From: JBFLVQ01 sp040758525
GTDB lineage: Bacteria > Acidobacteriota > Blastocatellia > Chloracidobacteriales > JADJPF01
NCBI GenBank assembly: GCA_040758525.1
Contig: JBFLVQ010000115.1
Span: 1-17,835, forward strand
DNA length: 17,835 nt
Direction: 5' to 3'
Part shown: piece after piece, positions 1 to 6,450 of the stretch
Layout: every line of letters begins with the position of its first letter
Numbering within the stretch: the first letter of the stretch is position 1
The notes under the pieces: generated by a model
Database searches by the model: none
What the model was told of the DNA's origin: nothing
What the model saw: only the letters and a program-made list of their open reading frames with translations
Made by a program: the position numbers and the translations under genes

Positions 1-1002
1 AACATGTATGTTGTGCACACTATCTGGATCATTGATGGTAAAGAAGAGCCGCAAGTTTTGATCGCGAGTTAGGAAAGTATATAGATTCCTATGCTCATCC
101 GGAAAGACATAAAGACCATCCTGTGCAAATGCTAATAGCCCTGCTGCAGTACCCGAACTTGTGTCAAAGATACCTTCGCTAAGCTGTGGACGTTGTGTAA
201 ATGGGGGAAGTCCTAATAGTTCTGCGCCCAGGGTGGCGGAATCAAAGGATATAAAGCCTTTTGCTACGGCTTCATCTGGAGTAGTAGCATTGGCGATTAA
301 TCTACCCTGACGATCTCTATAGAATAGATCTACAAATACCGATGCAGGTATATCTAGAATCATTCCCAGGTTAGGATCGTTTCTTATCAGAGGAGCAACA
401 ACAGGGCCAGCATTAGCGGTAAATGCCCAAGGCAGTGGTCCAGCAATATCAGGCACAAGGAAGATGGCACCACTAATGCCAAAGCTTTGTTTGAGATTGG
501 TACCTTGACTAGTCAATCTTTGTTGAGCCAACTGAATGATCTCTGCACCTAGGCTATGGCCTAACAGTACATTCGGTTTCAGTTGCATGGCAGCAAGCTT
601 TTCCAAGGATCTTAACAATGCACTAACATAGTCGGCGACGGTAAGATCACCAAATTTTAGCGTTGTTGATGGCATTGGTAGACCACTATTACCATGACCA
701 GGATAATCGAGCAGAATAACCTGTGCGACCTTGCTACTGGTTTTCTTTGAGAAGAGTGATGCCGCTAATGGCCTAAAAGTATTGGCAGTCTGTCCGGTGC
801 CATTAAGGACAAGTATGGTCGCGCCTTTTTTTGCTTTTTTAGAATTTTTTAATACGATCGCGCCCATTTCGACGGTAACATTATCCCTCAATTGTATCGT
901 GAATTTAACAACATCATTGGTCTGTGCCGCAGTTGCCTGCCAGCCTCCTAGTCCTGCAACTAACAAGATCGCAAAGAAGATAGGAAAAAAGATCTTTTTC
1001 AT
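1..1002 (-). CDS. Secreted alpha/beta hydrolase, C-terminus cut by window edge
   Basis: The reading frame is open from an ATG at 1002 to the left edge, giving 334 residues without a stop. AAAGGA lies 7 nt before the start. Residues 1-25 form a typical signal peptide: two lysines, a hydrophobic core, then ATA before AQTND. The mature part shows an alpha/beta hydrolase fold: a strand with LVLNGTG (64-70) near the oxyanion position, LLDYPGHGNSG (97-107), and the nucleophile elbow GHSLG (148-152) with Ser150 as nucleophile. The likely catalytic histidine is near the cut end (H330 or H333) or beyond it. The substrate cannot be told; esterase, lipase or peptidase-like activity is possible. It lies 50 bp downstream of the ferredoxin gene on the same strand and may share its transcript. 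The fold is clear; specificity is unknown. Confidence 0.8.
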   Translation of the reverse strand, partial: MKKIFFPIFFAILLVAGLGGWQATAAQTNDVVKFTIQLRDNVTVEMGAIVLKNSKKAKKGATILVLNGTGQTANTFRPLAASLFSKKTSSKVAQVILLDYPGHGNSGLPMPSTTLKFGDLTVADYVSALLRSLEKLAAMQLKPNVLLGHSLGAEIIQLAQQRLTSQGTNLKQSFGISGAIFLVPDIAGPLPWAFTANAGPVVAPLIRNDPNLGMILDIPASVFVDLFYRDRQGRLIANATTPDEAVAKGFISFDSATLGAELLGLPPFTQRPQLSEGIFDTSSGTAAGLLAFAQDGLYVFPDEHRNLYTFLTRDQNLRLFFTINDPDSVHNIHV

Positions 1003-1052
1003 TGCACTATCCTTTCTGTTAATGGATTAATCTATTGGTAGAAACTGCAATT

Positions 1053-1289
1053 CTAAGTGTCGCCATCACAGCCGATCGCCACAACAGGGCAGGATTCCAT
1101 TGCTTCCTTGCATTGCTCTTCTTCCTCCTCACTTTCCGGCTGTTTGTAGACGTAGGAGTAACCGCCGTCATCTTGGCGGGTAAAATTATTTGGAGCAGTG
1201 TCCCGACAAACATCACAGTCTATGCATTCGGTGTCAACATAGTAGCGACCAAAGATATTTTCTGGATATCTGTCGGCCTTGTTAGCCAT
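1053..1289 (-). CDS. Small single-cluster [4Fe-4S] ferredoxin
   Basis: This 78-residue acidic protein carries C22-x2-C25-x2-C28 and a later Cys-Pro at C67-P68, the ligand pattern of a single [4Fe-4S] ferredoxin. Two further cysteines, C60 and C74, are not needed for the cluster. In single-cluster ferredoxins, leftover second-site cysteines can form a disulfide, but that is inference here. The segment between the ligand groups holds GGYSYVYKQP followed by a run of five glutamates, as in a recognised family of about 80-residue bacterial ferredoxins. It probably acts as a soluble low-potential electron carrier, with an unknown partner. The ATG start at 1289 follows GAGGAGGAG. A strong promoter lies upstream and the hydrolase gene follows 50 bp downstream. 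Confidence 0.85.
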   Translation of the reverse strand: MANKADRYPENIFGRYYVDTECIDCDVCRDTAPNNFTRQDDGGYSYVYKQPESEEEEEQCKEAMESCPVVAIGCDGDT

Positions 1290-1345
1290 AGGTAAACTCC
1301 TCCTCGTAAGGGGCAGAGATAGGTTAACGAGATAATTCCGAAATT

Positions 1346-1375
1346 AAGATAGCCCCCCCTGTAAGAGGCTGTCAA
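1346..1375 (-). promoter_or_regulatory. Sigma70-type promoter of the ferredoxin gene
   Basis: On the minus strand, TTGACA (1370-1375) is followed by an 18-bp spacer and TATCTT (1346-1351), about 57 bp before the ferredoxin ATG. The -35 is a perfect consensus and the -10 matches 4 of 6. The spacer contains a run of seven G (1353-1359 as C on the plus strand). The same TATCTT/18-bp layout occurs at the proposed mocR promoter. Confidence 0.6.
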
Positions 1376-1404
1376 TTAGCCCACGCTTTGACGTTCCGAT
1401 AAGA

Positions 1405-1453
1405 AAAAATATAAAAGGGGTAAGAAGCTCATTAAAGCGAATTCTCACCCCTT
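1405..1453 (-). terminator. Intrinsic terminator after mglA
   Basis: Arms at 1415-1426 and 1442-1453 pair over 12 bp. Read on the minus strand there is one G-U pair and no mismatch. The hairpin is followed on the minus strand by a T-rich tail containing TTTTTT. It sits 16 bp past the mglA stop and separates mglA from the ferredoxin promoter. Confidence 0.75.
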
Positions 1454-1468
1454 CCTTTGAAAAAAAGA

Positions 1469-2077
1469 TTAAAAATTGACTGCCAAGCTATGTTTGAGGC
1501 CTTCCAGAGATTTCTTGGCAACAGTTCGTAGTGTCTCCAACACACCCCTTCCCTTGTCAGCTACTGCCTCTAGTACAGGCTCGTCCTTGATAACCAGCTC
1601 CTTACGCATCTCTTCAACTGAGCAGATGTTGGGTAGGTCACGCTTATTGAGCTGTAACACATAGGGAATGTGATATAGGCTCAAACCGTGTGACTGCAAG
1701 TTATGCTGGAGGTTCCACAAAGATTCAATATTTGCATCTCTACGATCTACCTGGCTGTCTGCGACAAAGACAACCCCATCAACCACGTTTATCGTACGCA
1801 GAATAGTCTTGCGCGTGATATCGTAAAACAGTTGGCCCGGCACAGTATATATATTGAATTTAGTCCTAAAATCATCGATGAGCCCAAACTCGATTGCCAG
1901 GTAGTCAAAAAACATTGTCCGATCTGTATCGGTCGCTAGATTTATTAAATGCCCTTTTGATTTACTCATCGCATAATGATGCAAATAATGTAGATTTGTT
2001 GTTTTTCCTCCTTGGCTTGGCCCGTAATAGATGAAATTACACGTTATCAAACGCGCTTCATAATCTATAACCGGCAA
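1469..2077 (-). CDS. mglA: MglA-like small Ras-family GTPase
   Basis: The 202-residue protein begins MPVIDYEARLITC, closely matching the start of Myxococcus MglA. A TTG at 2077 is chosen because AAGGAGG lies exactly 6 nt before it; a longer in-frame TTG at 2107 has no such site. Motifs: P-loop GPSQGGKT (19-26); TVPGQ (78-82), the MglA-type replacement of the usual DxxG, followed by FYD; VVFVADSQ (102-109); and the guanine-specificity motif NKRD (144-147). MglA proteins are GTP-switched polarity determinants, usually paired with an MglB (roadblock) GTPase-activating protein. No roadblock protein is encoded nearby, so its partner must be elsewhere or absent. Length is normal for the family. It is a single-gene unit with its own candidate promoter and terminator. 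Confidence 0.9.
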   Translation of the reverse strand: MPVIDYEARLITCNFIYYGPSQGGKTTNLHYLHHYAMSKSKGHLINLATDTDRTMFFDYLAIEFGLIDDFRTKFNIYTVPGQLFYDITRKTILRTINVVDGVVFVADSQVDRRDANIESLWNLQHNLQSHGLSLYHIPYVLQLNKRDLPNICSVEEMRKELVIKDEPVLEAVADKGRGVLETLRTVAKKSLEGLKHSLAVNF

Positions 2078-2144
2078 ATTCGACCTCCTTGTTCGGGTCA
2101 ACGGCAAAGAAAAACAGGTTCAATAGCTTGCATTTGTGCCCCAT

Positions 2145-2173
2145 ATAGTAGCGCGACATGGCTTAGAAGTAAA
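2145..2173 (-). promoter_or_regulatory. Candidate mglA promoter with direct repeats
   Basis: On the minus strand, TTTACT (2168-2173), a 17-bp spacer and TACTAT (2145-2150) each match 4 of 6 consensus bases, about 70 bp before the TTG start. The 9-mer CATGGCTTA (plus strand) occurs at 2157-2165 inside the spacer and again at 2181-2189 just upstream of the -35. This could be an operator pair. Confidence 0.35.
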
Positions 2174-2221
2174 GGTTTAGCATGGCTTAACAATACTCCT
2201 AAAAGGTTATTGAAGGTTAAC

Positions 2222-2268
2222 AAAAAACAGCCCGCGAATGGTTTATCAATATTTACCATTCACAGGCT
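2222..2268 (-). terminator. Intrinsic terminator after the methyltransferase gene
   Basis: Arms 2229-2242 and 2255-2268 form a 14-bp stem with a 12-nt loop. On the minus strand both non-identical positions become G-U pairs; on the plus strand they would be mismatches. The stem is followed by G and then TTTTTT (plus-strand A run 2222-2227). Orientation therefore favours termination of leftward transcription from the methyltransferase gene. Confidence 0.75.
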
Positions 2269-2363
2269 CAATTAAGATCAACAATGGGCGATAAACCCGG
2301 TATCAAGTTTTAATTAACGCGCGCCGGTAGCTAATTTAAGGAATGGTGTGTAGGTGATGGTTT

Positions 2364-3089
2364 TTAGCTTCTGTGGATCGCTGCTGGCCCACCTAAGAGT
2401 GAGAGTCGCCAACCTATTTGGCGTTCTATCTGAACTGGGCCGATGTTTGCGCGCGCAGCCAGTCCCCGTAGTTCTGTTGTGGTAAAGGCGCGTCGCACCG
2501 AGAGCGGGGCATCATTACGTGTATAGCGATTGCGAGTAAGTAGTGTCGCATAGGCCTGGGCGGCCAAGTAGCCGCTCAGGCTACGGCGCAGATCATTAAC
2601 AATAAAGGCGAGGCGTGCAACTCTTGCCAGTTCACGCAAGACCTGCACTGCTTCTGAATCCGTGAAGTGATGTAGCGCTAGCGAACAGGTCACTAATTCA
2701 AAGCTATTATCAGCAAAAGGTAATCTACGTGCATCAGTACGTACCAATTGAATAGGCACATCTACTACTGCAGCATGCGCTAGTTCTAGCACCTCCGCAC
2801 TATAATCAATTGCAGTAATCTCAATAGACAAGTGGTTATGCTTTGCCCAGTGTAAGATTGCTAGAGGAATATCAGCCACACCAGTAGCAACATCAAGCAG
2901 ACGTAGGGAAGTGTATTGGTGTGTTGTTGTCCTCAGTACACGCTCAAGTAGTTGTAATACCACGGTTGTGCCACCAAAAAAGTGGTTGATACGGCGCAGG
3001 TCGCGAAAGTTTTGTGCTAGTGTCTCTTGCTCGATCAGCTCGCCATCAAGAAGTTCTTTTTCATTGTTACGTGTTGACAGGAAGAACAT
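2364..3089 (-). CDS. Class I SAM-dependent methyltransferase
   Basis: This 241-residue protein has a Rossmann methyltransferase core. Motif I is LLDVATGVADIP (64-75), a variant of LDxGxGxG. The acidic residue after strand 2 is D95 in AIDYS. TDARRLPFADNSFELV (118-133) is the motif II/III region, followed by SLALHHF (136-142). FIVNDLRRS (162-170) resembles small-molecule methyltransferases that, in other bacteria, often sit beside type III polyketide synthase or reductase genes. No such partner is visible here, so the substrate is unknown. The N-terminal segment with LRRINHFFGG is also typical of that subgroup. The ATG start at 3089 follows GAGAGGAG. It is monocistronic, divergent from the CBS gene. 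Confidence 0.75.
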   Translation of the reverse strand: MFFLSTRNNEKELLDGELIEQETLAQNFRDLRRINHFFGGTTVVLQLLERVLRTTTHQYTSLRLLDVATGVADIPLAILHWAKHNHLSIEITAIDYSAEVLELAHAAVVDVPIQLVRTDARRLPFADNSFELVTCSLALHHFTDSEAVQVLRELARVARLAFIVNDLRRSLSGYLAAQAYATLLTRNRYTRNDAPLSVRRAFTTTELRGLAARANIGPVQIERQIGWRLSLLGGPAAIHRS

Positions 3090-3134
3090 AGCGCTCCTCT
3101 CTCCCTATTCTCTACTGCTCAACTGGCATAAGCA

Positions 3135-3190
3135 TTGCTCTTCTTAAACAAAGAATAGCAAATAAAGCAAGAATTTAACCTTATTCTTGC
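3135..3190. promoter_or_regulatory. Two inverted repeats between divergent genes
   Basis: The 155-bp region between the methyltransferase and CBS genes holds a perfect inverted repeat, GCAAGAAT (3167-3174) and ATTCTTGC (3183-3190). A second one pairs 10 of 11 positions: 3135-3145 with 3151-3161. Their location between divergent starts suggests operators, but no regulator is known. Confidence 0.35.
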
Positions 3191-3244
3191 CGTCAGTTTT
3201 GCAGTGCGATTCTCTTTCCGTAAATAGGAATAAGGAGACCTAAA

Positions 3245-3994
3245 ATGAGAGATAGAGATTTTTTTGATGAAAGGGATTATCGATACGAACGTGACTATGG
3301 CCAACACCAATATAATCCCCGTGAGGGCTATCAGTCACGTGAAGGTTATCGTACTCCCACATCACGTGAGGGCTACTATAGTCGCTATGACCGCAATTAT
3401 CAGCAAGAGCCCTACCAAGGCCAAGGACGTTATGAGTCACGCTACGATACTGGTTATGAACCTCGTTATGAGCCACGTTACAACCGACCAGAATATGTTG
3501 AGCGGGAGCGTCTGCGCGCTGGCTACACGTCGGCCCGCTCTTACCTACGTTGCCGTGATATCATGACACGCGATATTGCTACCTGTCGCCGCGCCACCAA
3601 TCTACGCGAAGTTGCTCGATTAATGCGTGATGAGGATACAGGCGCAATACCAGTTGTTGAAGATAATGATCGTGTGATCGGTATGATCACGGATCGGGAT
3701 ATTGTTATACGTATACTTGCTGACAAGAACAAGACACTTGATGCTTGCACGGTCGAAGACGCCATGACAGACGAGGTTTACGCTGTACGTCCTACTGATC
3801 GCGTCGTTGACGCAATACGCAAAATGGGTGACAAACAGGTACGTCGCATTCTTGTCACTGACGATCATAATCGCCTCAAAGGTATTATTTCGATGTCTGA
3901 TGTTGCTACCGAAGCAGAGCTCGATTATGAGTTAGCAGAAGTACTTGAGGAGATCAGTAGACCTAAATCTTGGCTGAAACGGGTCTTTAGTTAA
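3245..3994 (+). CDS. CBS-pair protein with Tyr/Arg-rich disordered N-terminus
   Basis: The 249-residue protein has two parts. Residues 1-84 are low-complexity and rich in tyrosine (17) and arginine (16), with no lysine. They contain repeats of REGY (26-29, 32-35, 41-44) and of YEPR (71-74, 75-78). Residues 103-160 and 169-226 are a tandem CBS pair (Bateman module): CRDIMTRDI...AIPVVED...VIGMITDRDIV and VEDAMTDEV...RRILVTDD...LKGIISMSDV. CBS pairs commonly bind adenosine nucleotides and sense energy state. No catalytic domain is attached, so this would be a stand-alone sensor or adaptor. The tail has the sticker composition of condensate-forming disordered proteins (inference). The ATG follows AAGGAG by 7 nt. 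A second, unrelated frame overlaps and is a shadow. Confidence 0.85.
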   Translation: MRDRDFFDERDYRYERDYGQHQYNPREGYQSREGYRTPTSREGYYSRYDRNYQQEPYQGQGRYESRYDTGYEPRYEPRYNRPEYVERERLRAGYTSARSYLRCRDIMTRDIATCRRATNLREVARLMRDEDTGAIPVVEDNDRVIGMITDRDIVIRILADKNKTLDACTVEDAMTDEVYAVRPTDRVVDAIRKMGDKQVRRILVTDDHNRLKGIISMSDVATEAELDYELAEVLEEISRPKSWLKRVFS

Positions 3995-4006
3995 AATCTC
4001 ACCAGA

Positions 4007-4046
4007 TAGGCCACAGAGAATGGGAAACGATAATCTCTGTGGCCTA
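4007..4046. terminator. Probable bidirectional terminator between convergent genes
   Basis: A perfect 13-bp inverted repeat (4007-4019 and 4034-4046, arm TAGGCCACAGAGA) with a 14-nt loop lies between the CBS gene stop and the convergent DUF4870 gene stop. No long T tract follows on either strand (only TTTT on the minus side), so it is a good hairpin but an imperfect intrinsic terminator. Confidence 0.6.
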
Positions 4047-4076
4047 GTTGGTAATAGCTCTTCCAAGCCTAATGTA

Positions 4077-4532
4077 TTAATCTGCTAGGCGCTGTGCATA
4101 TGGGCCGATAAAGGGTACTTGCCACATCTCCTTATGATAGGCTTTGATTGCCAGCACTACCATCAGTACCAGCGGAGCAATTCCAGCGATCAAATATATT
4201 GGTATCAGGATCAATGTAAAGACCCAACCTACAAATGGAATGTTTGCAAATACTGTTGAGAGTATTGAGAGTAGAATAAACAGGCCTGTCCAGGCAGCCG
4301 TAACCAACAATGATTGGATCGCATGAAAACGCACAAAGCGGTTATCAGTCGGCTCGGTACTAAGAAAGATGATAGCGGCAATAAATCCAAAAGGCAGATA
4401 ACAGAGCAGTGCAGCAATATTGTAATCCAGCCCCAACACTTGTGTCTTGCCTTGCGGAAACAGTGGTGGGGTTGAGTATGGTTGTTCTTGATAGTTGAAT
4501 TGCGGCTCGTCAGTAATAATCTTGTCTGGCAT
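4077..4532 (-). CDS. DUF4870/Tic20-like small membrane protein
   Basis: The 151-residue protein has a polar, proline-containing N-terminus (1-33) and about three to four hydrophobic segments (near 38-57, 72-95, 101-112 and 114-131). The segment NRFVRFHAIQSLL (64-76) is the family hallmark of DUF4870/Tic20-like inner-membrane proteins, where a Phe-His/Gln motif precedes a helix. The function of these proteins in bacteria is not established. The ATG at 4532 follows a run of seven G (4535-4541 as C on the plus strand) that serves as the ribosome binding site only 2-3 nt before the start, an unusual arrangement. The upstream gap (4533-4752) is AT-rich and holds no convincing promoter. Confidence 0.75.
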   Translation of the reverse strand: MPDKIITDEPQFNYQEQPYSTPPLFPQGKTQVLGLDYNIAALLCYLPFGFIAAIIFLSTEPTDNRFVRFHAIQSLLVTAAWTGLFILLSILSTVFANIPFVGWVFTLILIPIYLIAGIAPLVLMVVLAIKAYHKEMWQVPFIGPYAQRLAD

Positions 4533-4752
4533 ATCCCCCCCTTTATTTCGGGTAGTTAAGCTATCAATTCCTGTGTGTATGCAATAGTTGTTCCTACACT
4601 ATCGTGATACCAAGCAATAGCATATAAAGATATAAAGGATATAATTTAGACTAACGCAATTATTTATTGAGTAAAGCTGCACAATGGTTGTGGCAAATTC
4701 CGCATTATCTAAAGCTAAGCTGGTAGTAATGAAAAGGCGGAGCAATATCAGT

Positions 4753-6363
4753 TCAACCGATCCCAACAACAGTCAGATCACGTGGATGCTCAATAAGGAA
4801 CGAAAAGGTTAATTCATGCTTTTCGGCTGGCTTTAGCTCCATTTCCCATTTCAGTATACTTAGATCGTTGATACTAAGACCACTCTGCTCGCTCGATTTT
4901 GGCGAGGCGTCCTGTAGTCGTACCTTAATCTGTTCATGTTTAGATACTGGCAATTGATCATAGATCGTTATTTGCGCCGGCTTTGTTAGCAGGTTGGTAA
5001 GAGTTATCTTATAACTGAAGACAATCTTCTTAGTGCTGCCTAGCAATGCCTTGGAGGTGCTGCGTTCAATCAATTTACGCTCAATCTTGATACGATTGTC
5101 GAGACCTAGTTGTACTTCAAACTCTTGATTTGGCGCGATCATTAATAATTTGGTTGTACCAACAAAATCGCTGCCATGAAAAATATTTGCTGGACCGGGT
5201 AGAAAAGTAAATTCAGAGGTGTTTCTAATTTTGGCACGTAGATAGGCCTCTTCTGCTATCTTGGGCACAGTAATGTAATCTAGCTGTGCATCAAAATCGA
5301 GCGTAGTTACGGTCGTCTTATGTGGTGAACCATCCGAGGGTACTGCCACAGGACGCTTTACTCTATATGTTACCGTTGCACCACTCTGCTCGATCTCTGC
5401 CTGGGCAACTTCAGCCCTTGGTTTAGGCGGTGGTGGCGGTGGGCCACCCGCCAAAGTTGCTACACTACGAGCCATTGCTGCAGGCGCTGCTTGGGGAGTC
5501 GCCATTGCTTGTAATGTACCTTCTGAATATGTCACTGGTCTGGGTATATCGATAAACCAAGGCGCTAGTTCTGGGATCGTTGCACTCACCGCCGGACGTG
5601 CGGTAGAAAGTAGCAATTCTACTGCTGGCCAATCTTCGCCAGATTGCTGGCTAATACGTGCTAAATAGGTTAAAGAGACACTACTATCGAGTAGGCGTAT
5701 ATCATAAAGTGGCTTCCAAGCTGCTCCTCGGACCAGGTAGGTGATCTCTAGATCTAATTCTGTCTCTGCTGTTACACTCAAGCCAACATGAATATCACGG
5801 CGCTCTTTTACTTCTACATTTTTTATCTGCGCCAACTGTGCGCGCAATGCTTCTATCTCCTTAGCTAATACACGCCGTTGCTGTGCAATCTTACGACGAT
5901 TCTCCTGTACGATAGCTAGTTCATTGGTTAAGTATTGCAAGAAAGTTTGTATATTATCGATTGAACTACGTCCATATGCGAGCGCTTTAGTGAAATTGTC
6001 TCCACTGCTTTGACGTAGGATCGAGAGCATCTCTAATTTTGTTGCTTGTGCAGCATCGTCATCTATTAGAGAACGATCTTGTTCCTGATAATCTTCTAGG
6101 CGATTTTCTAACTCGGCGACATTGGTCTCGGGCGCTTGTGTAATAAAATGTTTAGTGACTTCTACTCCTAATATTTTCACATTAGCGCCTTGACCGCTGG
6201 CACGTACAGAATCTTCCTCTATTGTCGTTGGTAGTGATGTCAACACTACGGTATGTTCACCAAGAGAAAGACGTACACTGCCACGTCTGGTCACGCGAGC
6301 CCGATCCGTGTAAACAGTTATTGCATATATGGGGGCGTTAAGTGTTTGCATAATGGCGAGCAA
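4753..6363 (-). CDS. DUF4140/DUF4139 (mucoidy inhibitor A-like) protein
   Basis: This 536-residue protein has the family layout: an N-terminal DUF4140 domain (about 12-115, beginning IYAITVYTDRARVTRRG), a charged coiled-coil stretch (about 80-185), then a C-terminal beta-rich DUF4139 domain (about 205-535) with the hallmark SGEDWPAVELLLSTARP (241-257). A proline run (308-313) lies in an insert. No signal peptide is seen. Function in the family is poorly defined; the name comes from a mucoidy-inhibition locus. Start choice is uncertain. The TTG at 6363 is 3 nt from GGAAGG, while the ATG at 6351 is 12 codon-bases later and 14 nt from it. The whole start region lies in an inverted repeat. It follows mocR on the same strand by 87 bp. 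Confidence 0.8.
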   Translation of the reverse strand: MLAIMQTLNAPIYAITVYTDRARVTRRGSVRLSLGEHTVVLTSLPTTIEEDSVRASGQGANVKILGVEVTKHFITQAPETNVAELENRLEDYQEQDRSLIDDDAAQATKLEMLSILRQSSGDNFTKALAYGRSSIDNIQTFLQYLTNELAIVQENRRKIAQQRRVLAKEIEALRAQLAQIKNVEVKERRDIHVGLSVTAETELDLEITYLVRGAAWKPLYDIRLLDSSVSLTYLARISQQSGEDWPAVELLLSTARPAVSATIPELAPWFIDIPRPVTYSEGTLQAMATPQAAPAAMARSVATLAGGPPPPPPKPRAEVAQAEIEQSGATVTYRVKRPVAVPSDGSPHKTTVTTLDFDAQLDYITVPKIAEEAYLRAKIRNTSEFTFLPGPANIFHGSDFVGTTKLLMIAPNQEFEVQLGLDNRIKIERKLIERSTSKALLGSTKKIVFSYKITLTNLLTKPAQITIYDQLPVSKHEQIKVRLQDASPKSSEQSGLSINDLSILKWEMELKPAEKHELTFSFLIEHPRDLTVVGIG

Positions 6364-6398
6364 TTTCCTTCCATTTTAATCTTAACTTGCTCGCCATT
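6352..6398 (-). promoter_or_regulatory. 12-bp hairpin across the DUF4139 gene start
   Basis: AATGGCGAGCAA at 6352-6363 is perfectly complementary to 6387-6398, with a 23-nt loop. In the minus-strand RNA the loop contains the GGAAGGA ribosome binding site, the 3' arm contains the TTG, and the ATG at 6351 follows the stem immediately. There is no T tract, so a regulatory hairpin or a protein operator is likelier than a terminator. Confidence 0.5.
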
Positions 6399-6450
6399 TT
6401 AATATAGTTATCGCTTAAGGCACAGAGATTATTATCTTAATCCTGAATGC

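Noticed and set aside
731..1030. Plus-strand open frame opposite the hydrolase gene
   Set aside because: Lacks a ribosome site and a recognisable domain; the minus strand encodes a clear signal peptide and hydrolase in the same DNA.
3264..3566. Second plus-strand open frame overlapping the start of the CBS gene
   Set aside because: No ribosome site; its open frame results from the repetitive Tyr/Arg-rich coding sequence in the neighbouring frame.
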